Part shown: in pieces, positions 9,524 through 18,324 of the stretch
How the letters are laid out: each line of letters starts with the position of its first letter
Position numbering within the stretch: position 1 is the stretch's first letter
Origin: Verrucomicrobiota bacterium
GTDB taxonomy: Bacteria; Verrucomicrobiota; Verrucomicrobiia; Limisphaerales; UBA9464
Length of the DNA: 64,000 nucleotides
Assembly (NCBI GenBank): GCA_947454705.1
Contig: CANGKZ010000003.1
Span: 62,001 to 126,000, forward strand
Direction: 5' to 3'
Program-made: the position numbers and the translations under genes
The notes under the pieces: generated by a model
Database searches by the model: none
Told to the model about the DNA's origin: nothing
The model's input: the letters and a program-made list of their open reading frames with translations, nothing else

Positions 9524-10618
9524 TCAGGCCGGACGTTCGGTCAGGCCCGCGGGATCCGGCGGGGGCAGGAGTTTCATCCGCTCGCGCAGCAGGTCGGCCC
9601 GCAACGCATCGCGTCCCTCGGCATCGAGCTTCTGGTTCCGTCCCGCCTGCAAATGCGCCGGCTGCGAAATCAGGAACAACTCGTCCACCACCGCCTTGGG
9701 GGTCGGACCAAACAGCCCCAGGTCCACCCCGAGACGGAGGTGGCTGAGGAGGTTCATCGTCTCCTTCGACGTGATGGTGTGGGAATGCGACAGCACGCCG
9801 TAGGCACGGCCAATGTGGTTCAGCAGCACCTTCGGCTTCTTCTCCAACTGGAAGAGACGGGCGTTTTCCTCGTGCTCGATGATTTGCAGCAGCACCTTGT
9901 TGATGCGCTCCACGATCTCGGCTTCGGATTCCCCGAGCGTCATCTGGTTGGACACCTGGAAGATGTTCCCCAGCGCCTCGGTGCCTTCGCCGTACAACCC
10001 GCGGACCGCGAGGCCGAGCTTGTTGACGGCCTGGATGATCTGGTTGATCTGCTCGGCGAGCACGAGGCCCGGGAGGTGCAGCATGGCGCTGACCCGGATG
10101 CCGGTACCAAGATTGGTCGGGCAGGCGGTCAGGTAGCCGTAATGGGAATCGAAGGCGAACTCGACCTTCTCCTGGAGCGAGGTGTCCACGGCATCGATCG
10201 CCAGCCAGGCCTGCTTGAGTTGCAGACCCGGACGCAGCGCCTGCATGCGCAGGTGATCCTCTTCATTCACCATCACGCAGACGGTCTCCTCCTTGTTCAG
10301 GACGAGTCCGCTGCCGGCGTTCTTCTGCGCGTGCTCGCGGCTGACCAGGTGGCGCTCCACCAGCAGCTGTTTGTCCTGGGCTGACAGCTTGTCCATGCCC
10401 TCGGAGAACGGATCCTGCCCCATCTGCGGAAGCGCCGACACGGCCTCCATCAACAGGTCGAAGGTCTTCACCCGGTCGGCCTTCTTCGCGTGTCCCGGAA
10501 ATGGAACACCGGTCAGGTTGCGGGCCAGGCGGACGCGGGAGGAAAAGACGATCTTGTCGTTGGGCCCGCCGCGGCGGCAGGCGTCGGACGGGTTGCTCAG
10601 GAATTCGAGAACGTTCAT
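9524..10618 (-). CDS. mcsB: Protein-arginine kinase McsB (ATP:guanido phosphotransferase family)
   Basis: 364 residues. The guanido-kinase N-lobe motif SSRVRLARN is at about 26-34, with the catalytic-loop-like VNEEDH further on. A C-terminal RDALRA at 336-341 matches the RDxxRA allosteric phospho-arginine-binding motif described for Bacillus McsB, which supports a true McsB rather than a creatine/arginine kinase. It phosphorylates arginine residues in proteins, marking them for ClpC. It is preceded by mcsA (its activator) and followed by clpC, the order known from Firmicutes but without ctsR. The 65-base gap to mcsA holds a hexamer repeat. Confidence 0.95.
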   Translation of the reverse strand: MNVLEFLSNPSDACRRGGPNDKIVFSSRVRLARNLTGVPFPGHAKKADRVKTFDLLMEAVSALPQMGQDPFSEGMDKLSAQDKQLLVERHLVSREHAQKNAGSGLVLNKEETVCVMVNEEDHLRMQALRPGLQLKQAWLAIDAVDTSLQEKVEFAFDSHYGYLTACPTNLGTGIRVSAMLHLPGLVLAEQINQIIQAVNKLGLAVRGLYGEGTEALGNIFQVSNQMTLGESEAEIVERINKVLLQIIEHEENARLFQLEKKPKVLLNHIGRAYGVLSHSHTITSKETMNLLSHLRLGVDLGLFGPTPKAVVDELFLISQPAHLQAGRNQKLDAEGRDALRADLLRERMKLLPPPDPAGLTERPA

Positions 10619-10644
10619 GCGGTGGGGCGGATCAGATCAAAGCA

Positions 10645-10689
10645 TGCTCAGGTTCAAGTTCAGATTCAGGTTCAGGCCAGCATTCAGGC
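10645..10689. repeat. Short hexamer repeat (TTCAGN) at the mcsA stop
   Basis: Four adjacent TTCARN units plus a further TTCAGG fill the mcsA-mcsB spacer. On the coding (minus) strand they read as CTGAAN units starting at the mcsA stop codon itself. Confidence 0.7.
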
Positions 10690-11190
10690 GGTCTGGGATT
10701 CCTTGCGGGCCGACTTGATGGCATCCCGGAGTGCCGCGGCCTGTTCGAAATCCTCGCGCTCGATGGCGCTTTTGAGCTCGGTCTCGAGCTTCTCGATGCG
10801 GTTGCGGCTCGTGCTGACCCGCTTCTGCCCGGCAGGAACCTTGCCCTTGTGCTGCGTGCCCTTGTGCATGCCTTTGAGCAGGGATTCGAGTCCCTCGGCA
10901 AACACGTGGTAGCACTCGGAGCATCCGAGCCGGCCGGTCTTCTTGAAGTCGGCCTGGGTGAAACCACAGGCAGGACACGCCGTCTCGGTGCCGGCGGCGG
11001 TGGTGGCCTCCTCCATCTTTTGCGAGGCCCCCAGGCCCAGAAGAAGGTCCGCCAGGGAGAAACCGGTGGGATCATTGACCCCCTTCTCCTTGGCGCAGGC
11101 TTCACAGAGATCCACCTTTTTCACCTGGTTCTCAACGATCTGAGTCAGGTGAACGGTGGCCTCCGCCTTTTTACACACGTGGCATTGCAT
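10684..11190 (-). CDS. mcsA: McsA-like zinc-finger/UVR protein, activator of McsB
   Basis: 168 residues. An N-terminal CxxC pair (CHVC at 3-6, CEAC at about 29-32) and a second pair (CPAC, CSEC) form two treble-clef-like zinc sites. The C-terminus has a UVR motif (ETELKSAIEREDFEQAAALR). This is the McsA domain order, and it lies directly upstream of mcsB. McsA binds and activates McsB. It is the first gene of a minus-strand mcsA-mcsB-clpC operon. A TTGACT hexamer on the minus strand (plus 11228-11233) may be the -35, but the -10 is poor. No CtsR gene precedes it. Confidence 0.93.
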   Translation of the reverse strand: MQCHVCKKAEATVHLTQIVENQVKKVDLCEACAKEKGVNDPTGFSLADLLLGLGASQKMEEATTAAGTETACPACGFTQADFKKTGRLGCSECYHVFAEGLESLLKGMHKGTQHKGKVPAGQKRVSTSRNRIEKLETELKSAIEREDFEQAAALRDAIKSARKESQTA

Positions 11191-11299
11191 AGCTGATCGC
11201 GTTCAAATTCGGGTCGGAGGGGTGGCAAGTCAAGGGACGCGACAGACTCTCCGCATTCTCGCCTCCCGCAGGAACGACACTTCCTTATCGGAATCTCCG

Positions 11300-11313
11300 C
11301 CTCAAATTTGAGG
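11300..11313. promoter_or_regulatory. Perfect 14-base palindrome in the mcsA/amidase divergent region
   Basis: CCTCAAATTTGAGG lies between the mcsA start (11190) and the amidase start (11365). It could be an operator for either gene. A palindrome of this size is expected a few times by chance in 64 kb, so position is the main argument. Confidence 0.3.
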
Positions 11314-11364
11314 TCGAGCCACATTCGGCTTGTGATTCAGAAGACGGCGGGCGTAATCGGCCGC

Positions 11365-12492
11365 ATGTTCCGCCGCGGCGGTTTTCACCGCTTTTTTCCC
11401 CTCATCGCGCTCCTCGGCGTGATGACCGGGTGCGAGACGGGCGCTCCTTCGGGGCGGCCGGCTTCCCAGCGCTCCAGCGCTCAGCTGGAGACACTTCCGA
11501 TTCCCCAGGCCCCCACCCTCCAGGCCGCCCGCGACCCCGTGGAGCCCGCTCCACCGGCCCAGCCCACCCCTCCGATCCAGACCGCTCCGGCGGTGGTGGA
11601 ATCCCCCGCCGCCGCCTCGCCCGGCTCCGCAAACGCCTCGGGCGAATCACGCGGGCCGTACTGGGTGGATTGGCAGCAGTGGCGGGAGGCCCACGGGAAT
11701 CGAAAAATCGAGGTCATCCCCGGCAGCAAACGCGTGCTTTGGGAGGGAACGCCGGTCTATCTGGGATTCGAACCGCGGCTCATCGACCACCGGGTCGAGG
11801 TGCTCCGACGCGACATCGAGAAAACCTTCACCCCGCTCCTCGAATCCGGACGGGTCGTGCCCGCACTGCGACGGATCGTCATCGACCCCGGCCACGGGGG
11901 GACCAATTCTGGTACACGCATCATCACCGGCTCGCAGTTTGAGAAGCAATTCACCCTGGATTGGGCGCTGCGGCTTGCGGCCCTGCTGCAGGCGCGGGGA
12001 TGGGACGTGTCGCTCACCCGTACCAACGACGCCAGCCTCGACCTGCCGGGCCGGATTGAATCGGCCGATCGCGCCGGGGCCGCGCTCTTCGTGAGCCTGC
12101 ATTTCAACGGGGCGTTTCCCAACACCGAGGTGCGGGGACTGGAGACCTACTGCCTGACGCCAAAGGGGCTGCCTTCCACGGTCACGCGTGATTTTGCCGA
12201 TGACGCCTCGCAGGAATGGCCGAACAACGCGTTCGACAATCCGAACCTGCGGCTCGCGCTGCGGATTCATCGCTCGTTGATCCAGAAGACCGGCGCGGTG
12301 GATCGCGGCGTACGACGCGCTCGGTTCATGGGCGTGCTGCGGGGACAAAAGCGGCCCGCGATCCTGATTGAGGGTGGATTCCTCTCCAATCCCGCAGAGG
12401 CCTCGCAAATCGCCACCGCCGCGTACCGTCAGCGACTCGCGGAAGCCGTGGCCTCCGCGCTCGACGAACCAGAGCACGCCGACCGACGCTAA
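11365..12492 (+). CDS. N-acetylmuramoyl-L-alanine amidase (Amidase_3), lipoprotein
   Basis: 375 residues from the ATG at 11365. An upstream in-frame TTG was rejected because the ATG gives a proper lipoprotein signal (lipobox MTGC). A Pro/Ala-rich linker occupies about 30-100. The catalytic domain carries the zinc ligands H177 (DPGHGG), E193 (FEKQFTLDW) and H246 (SLHFNGA), and the catalytic E336 (ILIEGGFLSNP), so it looks active. It cleaves the lactyl amide bond between MurNAc and L-Ala in peptidoglycan. As a lipoprotein it should act in the periplasm. It is followed 57 bases later by an epimerase gene on the same strand. Confidence 0.93.
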   Translation: MFRRGGFHRFFPLIALLGVMTGCETGAPSGRPASQRSSAQLETLPIPQAPTLQAARDPVEPAPPAQPTPPIQTAPAVVESPAAASPGSANASGESRGPYWVDWQQWREAHGNRKIEVIPGSKRVLWEGTPVYLGFEPRLIDHRVEVLRRDIEKTFTPLLESGRVVPALRRIVIDPGHGGTNSGTRIITGSQFEKQFTLDWALRLAALLQARGWDVSLTRTNDASLDLPGRIESADRAGAALFVSLHFNGAFPNTEVRGLETYCLTPKGLPSTVTRDFADDASQEWPNNAFDNPNLRLALRIHRSLIQKTGAVDRGVRRARFMGVLRGQKRPAILIEGGFLSNPAEASQIATAAYRQRLAEAVASALDEPEHADRR

Positions 12493-12549
12493 GCCGCGAA
12501 CCCGTTTTGAGCCTTTTTCCCGCGCCTCCGACGCGGCAGTGTCCCGCCC

Positions 12550-13506
12550 ATGCACAAACCCGTCCTCGTCACCGGAGGTGCCGGCTTCATCGGCTCGCAC
12601 CTCGTGGAACGGTTGCTTTCGGAGGGGAACACGGTGTGGGTGGTCGATGATTTTTCCACCGGGAGTCGCGACAACCTCGCCGCCGTGGCCGGGCATCCGA
12701 ATTTGAAGGTGGTGGAATCCACCGTGTCCGGATTCGCGGATCTGGCGAACTGGATTTCGCAATGCGGAATGGTGTTTCACCTCGCGGCCGCCGTGGGTGT
12801 GGAACTCGTCGTCCGCTCCCCGATCCGCACCATCGAGACCAATCTCAAAGAAACCGAAGCCGTGCTCGCCGCTGCGGCTCCGTCCGGAGTTCCCGTGCTG
12901 CTGGCGTCCACCTCGGAAGTGTACGGCAAGAGCTCCAAGTCCACCTTTTCCGAGGAGGACGATCTCCTCATCGGCCCACCCACGCTCGGCCGATGGAGCT
13001 ACGCCTGCTCCAAGTTGATGGATGAATTCCTGGCCCTCGCCTACATGCGTGAACGAGGACTTCCGGTCACCATCGTGCGATTCTTCAACACCGTCGGACC
13101 GCGCCAAACCGGCCGCTACGGCATGGTGTTGCCCCGGTTCATCCAGGCCGCCAAGACCGGCAAGCCGCTGCGCGTGTATGGCGATGGCGGACAAACCCGC
13201 TGCTTCTGCCATGTGGCCGATGTGATTGAATCGCTCGTTCGACTCCAGAACTGCCCCGCTGCCCGCGGCGAAGTGATCAACATCGGGAATGATCAACCGA
13301 TCAGCATTCTCGAACTCGCCCGCGAGGTGATCCGCAAAACCGGATCCAATTCCCCGATCGAAACCGTCCCCTACGACCAGGCCTATGAAGCCGGATTCGA
13401 GGACATGCGGAATCGACGCCCCGCAGTTGCGAAGCTCGAACGCTTGATCGGTTTCCGTCCGCGCCGTCCGCTCGAGAACATCATCGACGAAATGCTGCGC
13501 GCCTGA
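12550..13506 (+). CDS. NAD-dependent epimerase/dehydratase (extended SDR, sugar-nucleotide)
   Basis: 318 residues. The Rossmann glycine motif TGGAGFIGS is at 8-16 and the active-site Y151xxxK155 is in WSYACSKLMDE. A STSEVYGK segment near residue 118 supplies the Ser/Thr. The substrate loop RFFNTVGPRQTGRYGMVLPRF is typical of UDP-glucose 4-epimerase or UDP-glucuronate decarboxylase relatives. It is probably involved in making surface polysaccharide precursors; exact substrate not assigned. It is followed 11 bases later by the FGE-like lipoprotein gene, so the two are probably cotranscribed. Confidence 0.9.
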   Translation: MHKPVLVTGGAGFIGSHLVERLLSEGNTVWVVDDFSTGSRDNLAAVAGHPNLKVVESTVSGFADLANWISQCGMVFHLAAAVGVELVVRSPIRTIETNLKETEAVLAAAAPSGVPVLLASTSEVYGKSSKSTFSEEDDLLIGPPTLGRWSYACSKLMDEFLALAYMRERGLPVTIVRFFNTVGPRQTGRYGMVLPRFIQAAKTGKPLRVYGDGGQTRCFCHVADVIESLVRLQNCPAARGEVINIGNDQPISILELAREVIRKTGSNSPIETVPYDQAYEAGFEDMRNRRPAVAKLERLIGFRPRRPLENIIDEMLRA

Positions 13507-13517
13507 CCTGAACTCCG

Positions 13518-15053
13518 ATGTTCGCACCACGCCCCCGCCCGAAACACGTCCTCGGTGTCGTGCTCTGCGGAATCCTCGCGTGGACCGGATGCTCCCCTCG
13601 GCGCGAATGGACCGGAAAGGCGAATCAACCGCTGGCGGTCGAGGTGCACTCCGTCGATGCAGAAAATGCCCCACAGCTGGGAAGACGGTTGCTCGCGGAG
13701 TATCAAACGGAGTCGAAGGAATCCGCATCGCGCATCGCGCAAATCGATGCCGACGACACCGCACTGCGCCGCTTCGCTTCGGAGCTCGACGTCCTCTTCA
13801 ATCCGGCCCCGTACGTTCCGCGCCGTTCCGCGTGGACGGCTGAAATCACCGAACGCCGACATCAACTTCAGTCCGCCCGGTCCGCCGCGTTGAACCAAGA
13901 GCCCGCGCTGGTCCACCGCCTGTTCGAGTCCATCACCAACGCGGTGGTACGATCCGACGCCACGGGCGCCTTCCGCTGGACCGCGGCCCCGGGCGACTGG
14001 ATCGCGGTCCGGCCGGATCCACAATCCACGCCCGGATCGCACTGGCCCGTGTGGTTGTTCCCGCTCGATGACTCGATGAAATCCGGCGTCGTGCTGGACT
14101 CATCGCGCGCACTCGCCAACGCGACGCAACTGGTTGCTCAGCTTGCACGGCTGTCGAAGGAATCAGCCCCCAGCGAATCGAATGCCGCGGCTTCAGTCGG
14201 TACCAGCCCGGCCTTGATGGCTTGGATGACGGAGACGCGCGCCAACGCCGCGGCCGAAGTCTCCAATTCGGTACAACGGATCGCATCGATCCGCTCCGCC
14301 ATCACCGCCCCGCACGCTGTCGGCGATTCGATTTCCATCCCGCTCGAGGGCGGCCGCACCACCAATGCAGTGACGCTGACCGTTCGTTGGATTCCTGCGG
14401 GTCGGTTCACCATGGGAAGCCCGCCCGATGAAAAAGACCGCGATCGCGACGAAACCCTGCACACCGTTCTGTTGAATCGCGGATTCTATCTGGCTGAAAC
14501 CGAATGCACCCAGGCGCAGTGGCTCAAGCTGAGCGCCACCAACCGCAGCGGAACACGGGGCGACTCCCTGCCGGTGACCCAGGTGACGTGGACCGATGCC
14601 CACGCGTACTGCCAGCAACTGACCGCCTGGCACCGTCAACTGGGTCTGCTGCCCGCGGGATGGAAGTGGGACCTCCCCACCGAGGCGCAGTGGGAATACG
14701 CCTGCCGGGCGGGCACCACCGGCCTGTTCGCCGGCGAGTTTGATGAAATCGCCTGGCACGCCGGGAACTCCAAGGGCCGCCTCCAGCCGGTGAAAACCCG
14801 TCGTGCCAACGCCTGGGGCCTGCACGATCTCCACGGCAACGTCGCCGAGTGGTGTCAGGATTGGTACGCCGATTATCCGGTCGGTCTTTCGGTGGATCCT
14901 GTCGGACCCGAAACGGGCAAGGTCCGGATTTATCGCGGCGGCAACCTGATCTACGGCGCGCGACGAAGCCGCTCGGCGGTTCGCGGAGCCTTCAGCCCGG
15001 GACTGCGCGGCGACTATCTCGGATTCCGCGTCGCCCTGGTGCAGGAACCCTAA
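13518..15053 (+). CDS. FGE/SUMF1-domain lipoprotein
   Basis: 511 residues. The signal ends in a lipobox-like AWTGC at about 21-25. Residues about 30-270 form an alpha-helical region of unknown role. The C-terminal part (about 280-510) is a formylglycine-generating-enzyme (SUMF1) fold: VRWIPAGRFTMGSPPDE, ETECTQAQW, LPTEAQWEYACRAGT, WGLHDLHGNVAEWCQDW, RIYRGGN, LGFRVAL. Most bacterial proteins with this fold are not sulfatase activators. The RGG block has no clear cysteine pair, so a binding or other enzymatic role is more likely. No sulfatase gene is nearby. Two related FGE-like proteins occur in this window (this and 18325-19131). Confidence 0.85.
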   Translation: MFAPRPRPKHVLGVVLCGILAWTGCSPRREWTGKANQPLAVEVHSVDAENAPQLGRRLLAEYQTESKESASRIAQIDADDTALRRFASELDVLFNPAPYVPRRSAWTAEITERRHQLQSARSAALNQEPALVHRLFESITNAVVRSDATGAFRWTAAPGDWIAVRPDPQSTPGSHWPVWLFPLDDSMKSGVVLDSSRALANATQLVAQLARLSKESAPSESNAAASVGTSPALMAWMTETRANAAAEVSNSVQRIASIRSAITAPHAVGDSISIPLEGGRTTNAVTLTVRWIPAGRFTMGSPPDEKDRDRDETLHTVLLNRGFYLAETECTQAQWLKLSATNRSGTRGDSLPVTQVTWTDAHAYCQQLTAWHRQLGLLPAGWKWDLPTEAQWEYACRAGTTGLFAGEFDEIAWHAGNSKGRLQPVKTRRANAWGLHDLHGNVAEWCQDWYADYPVGLSVDPVGPETGKVRIYRGGNLIYGARRSRSAVRGAFSPGLRGDYLGFRVALVQEP

Positions 15054-15149
15054 ATCGATCGCAATCCGGTCGCGTCGTAAAACTGGACCGCAGTTTGAGC
15101 TGCGATTTTCAGCGCATCGGGACATGCTTCCCCCCAGCACGGCCTTGTC

Positions 15150-16334
15150 ATGGATTCCATCCCTTCTCCGCTTCGGCGCCGCACCGGATTCGCCCGGGGA
15201 ATCACCGCCGCCCTCGGCCTCCTCGCTCTCGTTGCAGGCCTGCCCGCGTCGGCCGCCATCACGCTGCTCGACGACGGGTATCACGTGCATCCCGGCGACG
15301 AGATCCAGGAAGCGATGCAGGCCGCTGCGACGAACCGGGTACAAAAGACGGTGCACGTTCACGCCGGCGAATACCGCTCGCGCGTGCGCCGGCAGGCCCT
15401 GGTGTGGTTCAACCGCAGCCACGACGGCATCCATCTGGTGGCGGAAGGCGCGGTCACACTAAGCGCTGCGAATCCGGAACTCGCTCTGCCCTCGGAACCG
15501 GGGTTCCCGGCGGTGGTGAATCACGTCGTGTATTTCGGCGACGGCGTGTCATCGAACACCGTCCTGCAGGGCTTTCATCTCACAGGGGCCAACGCCTTCC
15601 TCACCCGCGCGCAGACGCGTGAGATGGAGCCTTCGACGGCGATTCTGAAGAACTTCTTTTTCTACTCCGATGGCGGCGGGGTCAAAGTGTTCGGCCGGTC
15701 CTATCCCGTACTGCGCGACCTCACCTTGATCGACAATTTCACGCGCCCCTGCGGCGCGGGAATCTCGATCCAGCATCAGGGCTACAAGGAAGGCGTGGTG
15801 CGGATTGAAAACTGCGTCTTCCGCAACAACCGCGCGCAGGGCACGGGCGGGGCCCTCGATCTCCTGGTCGGCAGCGCTGCGGAAGTGATCAATTGCCTGT
15901 TCGTCGAGAACACCTCCAACACCGGCGAGGACCTCGTCGCAAAAAACTCCGGCGAGCGTCCGTTCGTGAACAACGGCGTGGTCACCCTGTTCTGGAATTC
16001 CAAGGCGCTGTTTCAGAACTGCACCTTTGTGAAGAATCGAAACGGCGTGGACGACATGGGGAACGAGAGCACCTATCTCCAATGCCTGTTCGGCGGGAAC
16101 ACCGAAGACACCGGACTCAAGGGCTATCCTCGATACGAGCTCGCCATCAACGCAGGCGGCACGGTGAAGGGATGCGTCTTCGCCGGACGCGTGCTCGATG
16201 CGCAGGGAAAAGTCTCCGCCGAACAGAATCGGTTGTCGGTGCCGGTGCCCCAGTTCGATGCGTCGTATGTTCCGCAGGGGACTGAGTTTCGCGACGTGGG
16301 CTACCGCCCCAAGGCTTCGGCGAAGACGCGTTAA
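15150..16334 (+). CDS. Secreted right-handed parallel beta-helix protein
   Basis: 394 residues with a Sec signal peptide (hydrophobic about 18-32, ending ASAA). From about residue 100 it shows repeated beta-helix coils, for example VVRIENCVFRNNRAQGTGGA, AAEVINCLFVENTSNTGEDL, KALFQNCTFVKNRNGVDD and GTVKGCVFAG, spaced about 20-30 residues apart. This fold occurs in polysaccharide lyases and surface adhesins. No lyase catalytic signature was recognised, so only an exported carbohydrate-related or structural role can be proposed. It converges on the gene ending at 16342 with only 7 bases between the two stop codons. Confidence 0.8.
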   Translation: MDSIPSPLRRRTGFARGITAALGLLALVAGLPASAAITLLDDGYHVHPGDEIQEAMQAAATNRVQKTVHVHAGEYRSRVRRQALVWFNRSHDGIHLVAEGAVTLSAANPELALPSEPGFPAVVNHVVYFGDGVSSNTVLQGFHLTGANAFLTRAQTREMEPSTAILKNFFFYSDGGGVKVFGRSYPVLRDLTLIDNFTRPCGAGISIQHQGYKEGVVRIENCVFRNNRAQGTGGALDLLVGSAAEVINCLFVENTSNTGEDLVAKNSGERPFVNNGVVTLFWNSKALFQNCTFVKNRNGVDDMGNESTYLQCLFGGNTEDTGLKGYPRYELAINAGGTVKGCVFAGRVLDAQGKVSAEQNRLSVPVPQFDASYVPQGTEFRDVGYRPKASAKTR

Positions 16335-16341
16335 GCTTCGT

Positions 16342-18312
16342 TCAGCGCGGTTCCGTCACCACCAACAATCCGTTCACCGGAATCCCCTCGGTGATCGTCT
16401 GACGCGTCCCCGAGGGCCATTGAACCTCGACGCGTTCTGCACGCGTCACGTCGTTCAATCCGAAGTAAAGCGGCATGGCGCTCTGCGACAGGTAGCCGGA
16501 TTTTCCGTCGTTGAATCGCGCGTAACTCTTCCCACCCGCCACCACCCGAACACGCGCTCCAAGTGCATCCCGGTTCGACTTGGTGCCCACCAGTTTCACC
16601 TGCAGGCAGTGCACCGGATGACGCTGCGCGAGATTGCTGATCAACACCTGCGGACGGTCGTTCCATTCGTTGGTGATGACATCCAGGTCGCCATCGCCAT
16701 CCACATCGAAGGCCACCGACGACCGTGAACTCAGCGTCCCGATCACATCGATCAAACCGGTCTTGCCGCGCGCGATGGGATGTCGCCGGTCCTCGCCCGA
16801 CGCATCCAACGTGAAGAACACCTTCTCGGTCCGCTTGCCGGCGCGGGGTTCAACCCCGAGGACAAACTCGCTGTCCACAAACCGGCGGCCCTGCTCGTTC
16901 AGCAGCACGGAATTGATCGCGTACCGAAGTGGGTACCCCATGCCGGCCGTCACGATCACATCCTCGTAGCCATCGGCATTTAGATCCGCCACCGAGACAC
17001 CCCAAGGCCAGTACGATTCCAATCCGAGCGACGAGGAACTCTCCACAAACTTCCCCTGACCCGTGTTTTTGAAAAACGCGTTTCCGAGGATGTTGTTGGT
17101 CGAAGCCTGAACCTGAACGGCGCTCCATTCGGCCGAGCACCACGGATCGCTCTTCTGCTTTTCAAACCCTGGAGTGAAATCGCGCTCACCCGCCTGGATC
17201 TGCCGCGAAGTCATGTCGGAATGCATGTCCGTGACCAGCAGGTCCATCTCTCCATCGAGATTGAAATCGAAGAACTTCACGCCCATCGCACCCCACGGGG
17301 TCTTCGGAAAATACCGATCCGAACGATCCGCGAAGCCCTTCCCGGCCTGGTTCTCATACAACCGGTCCCGACCCGACATGCTCAACACGTACAAATCGGG
17401 AAACCCGTCGCCGTTCACATCGCACACCGTCGCATCGCCGCTCCATCCCACATGCTCCAGTCCCATCGACTTCGAGACGTCCTCGAATTTTCCGCCGCCC
17501 TTGTTTTGGTACAGCACACTCTTCTCGCTGCGGTCGGGGAACATCCACCCGAGAAAGGCGTCGGACCGGCCGAGGTAGGACCCATCCTTCCCCTTCTCCG
17601 CGCGGGTGTAGGTGCCGACGTTGCACACGAAGAGGTCGAGGAGTCCGTCGTTGTTGAAATCGAACCACACGGCGCCCGAGCTGTGCCGGGGCTGCTTCAC
17701 CGCCAGGCCGGACTCGGCGGTCACGTCGCGGAACACGCCGTTGCCTTCATTGTGAAACAGCACGTTTCCCATGCGCACGGTGGTGACGAACAAATCGGGA
17801 TGGCCGTCGTTGTCGTAGTCGGCAAAGGAAGCGGTCACGCAAACCCGATCGGCCACGGCGACACCGGCCTTCGACGTGATGTCCTCGAAGCGGCCCGCGC
17901 CGAGATTGCGCCAGAGCTGATTGCCTCCGCGTTGATCGACGAAATACACGTCGAGCAAGCCGTCCCCGTCCACATCGGCCACGGCGAGTCCAGTGCCGTG
18001 ATCGTAGTGAACCGCCTTGTAGTTCTTGGAGGCGTCCTCCACCGGATGCATCTGAAACCGGATGCCGCTGGCCTCGACGCGATCCTCAAACGTGAAGTCG
18101 TGAAAGACCGACCAACTGCGCGCGGCCTCGCGCTGACGCGCCTCCGCCGCTGCCAGAAGCGGGAGCACGTTGGAATTGGTTCCGAGCGGATTGAAGGTCT
18201 GTCGCGCGACGGGCTCGGCTGCCTGCAGAAACGCAGTCAACAGGGGAAGCACCAGGAGCGGCAATCTGCCGACCCGGGTTTGATGCTTCGCTGCAGGTCG
18301 GAGAATTTTCAT
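16342..18312 (-). CDS. Exported FG-GAP/VCBS repeat protein with ASPIC/UnbV domain (CRTAC1-like)
   Basis: 656 residues with a signal peptide (about 16-32). Many FG-GAP/VCBS calcium-binding blades follow, with the DxDxDGxxD pattern (VADVDGDGLLDVYF, FADYDNDGHPDLFV, VCDVNGDGFPDLYV, FNLDGEMDLLV, AFDVDGDGDLDVIT), predicting a seven-bladed propeller. The C-terminal 80 residues form an ASPIC/UnbV domain (ALGARVRVVAGGKSYARF, then VEVQWPSGTRQTI). It is the last gene of a three-gene minus-strand operon; its start is 12 bases from the stop of the FGE-like lipoprotein gene. Likely an envelope or surface protein for adhesion or ligand binding; no enzyme motif seen. Confidence 0.88.
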   Translation of the reverse strand: MKILRPAAKHQTRVGRLPLLVLPLLTAFLQAAEPVARQTFNPLGTNSNVLPLLAAAEARQREAARSWSVFHDFTFEDRVEASGIRFQMHPVEDASKNYKAVHYDHGTGLAVADVDGDGLLDVYFVDQRGGNQLWRNLGAGRFEDITSKAGVAVADRVCVTASFADYDNDGHPDLFVTTVRMGNVLFHNEGNGVFRDVTAESGLAVKQPRHSSGAVWFDFNNDGLLDLFVCNVGTYTRAEKGKDGSYLGRSDAFLGWMFPDRSEKSVLYQNKGGGKFEDVSKSMGLEHVGWSGDATVCDVNGDGFPDLYVLSMSGRDRLYENQAGKGFADRSDRYFPKTPWGAMGVKFFDFNLDGEMDLLVTDMHSDMTSRQIQAGERDFTPGFEKQKSDPWCSAEWSAVQVQASTNNILGNAFFKNTGQGKFVESSSSLGLESYWPWGVSVADLNADGYEDVIVTAGMGYPLRYAINSVLLNEQGRRFVDSEFVLGVEPRAGKRTEKVFFTLDASGEDRRHPIARGKTGLIDVIGTLSSRSSVAFDVDGDGDLDVITNEWNDRPQVLISNLAQRHPVHCLQVKLVGTKSNRDALGARVRVVAGGKSYARFNDGKSGYLSQSAMPLYFGLNDVTRAERVEVQWPSGTRQTITEGIPVNGLLVVTEPR

Positions 18313-18324
18313 GGAGTTGTTGGG

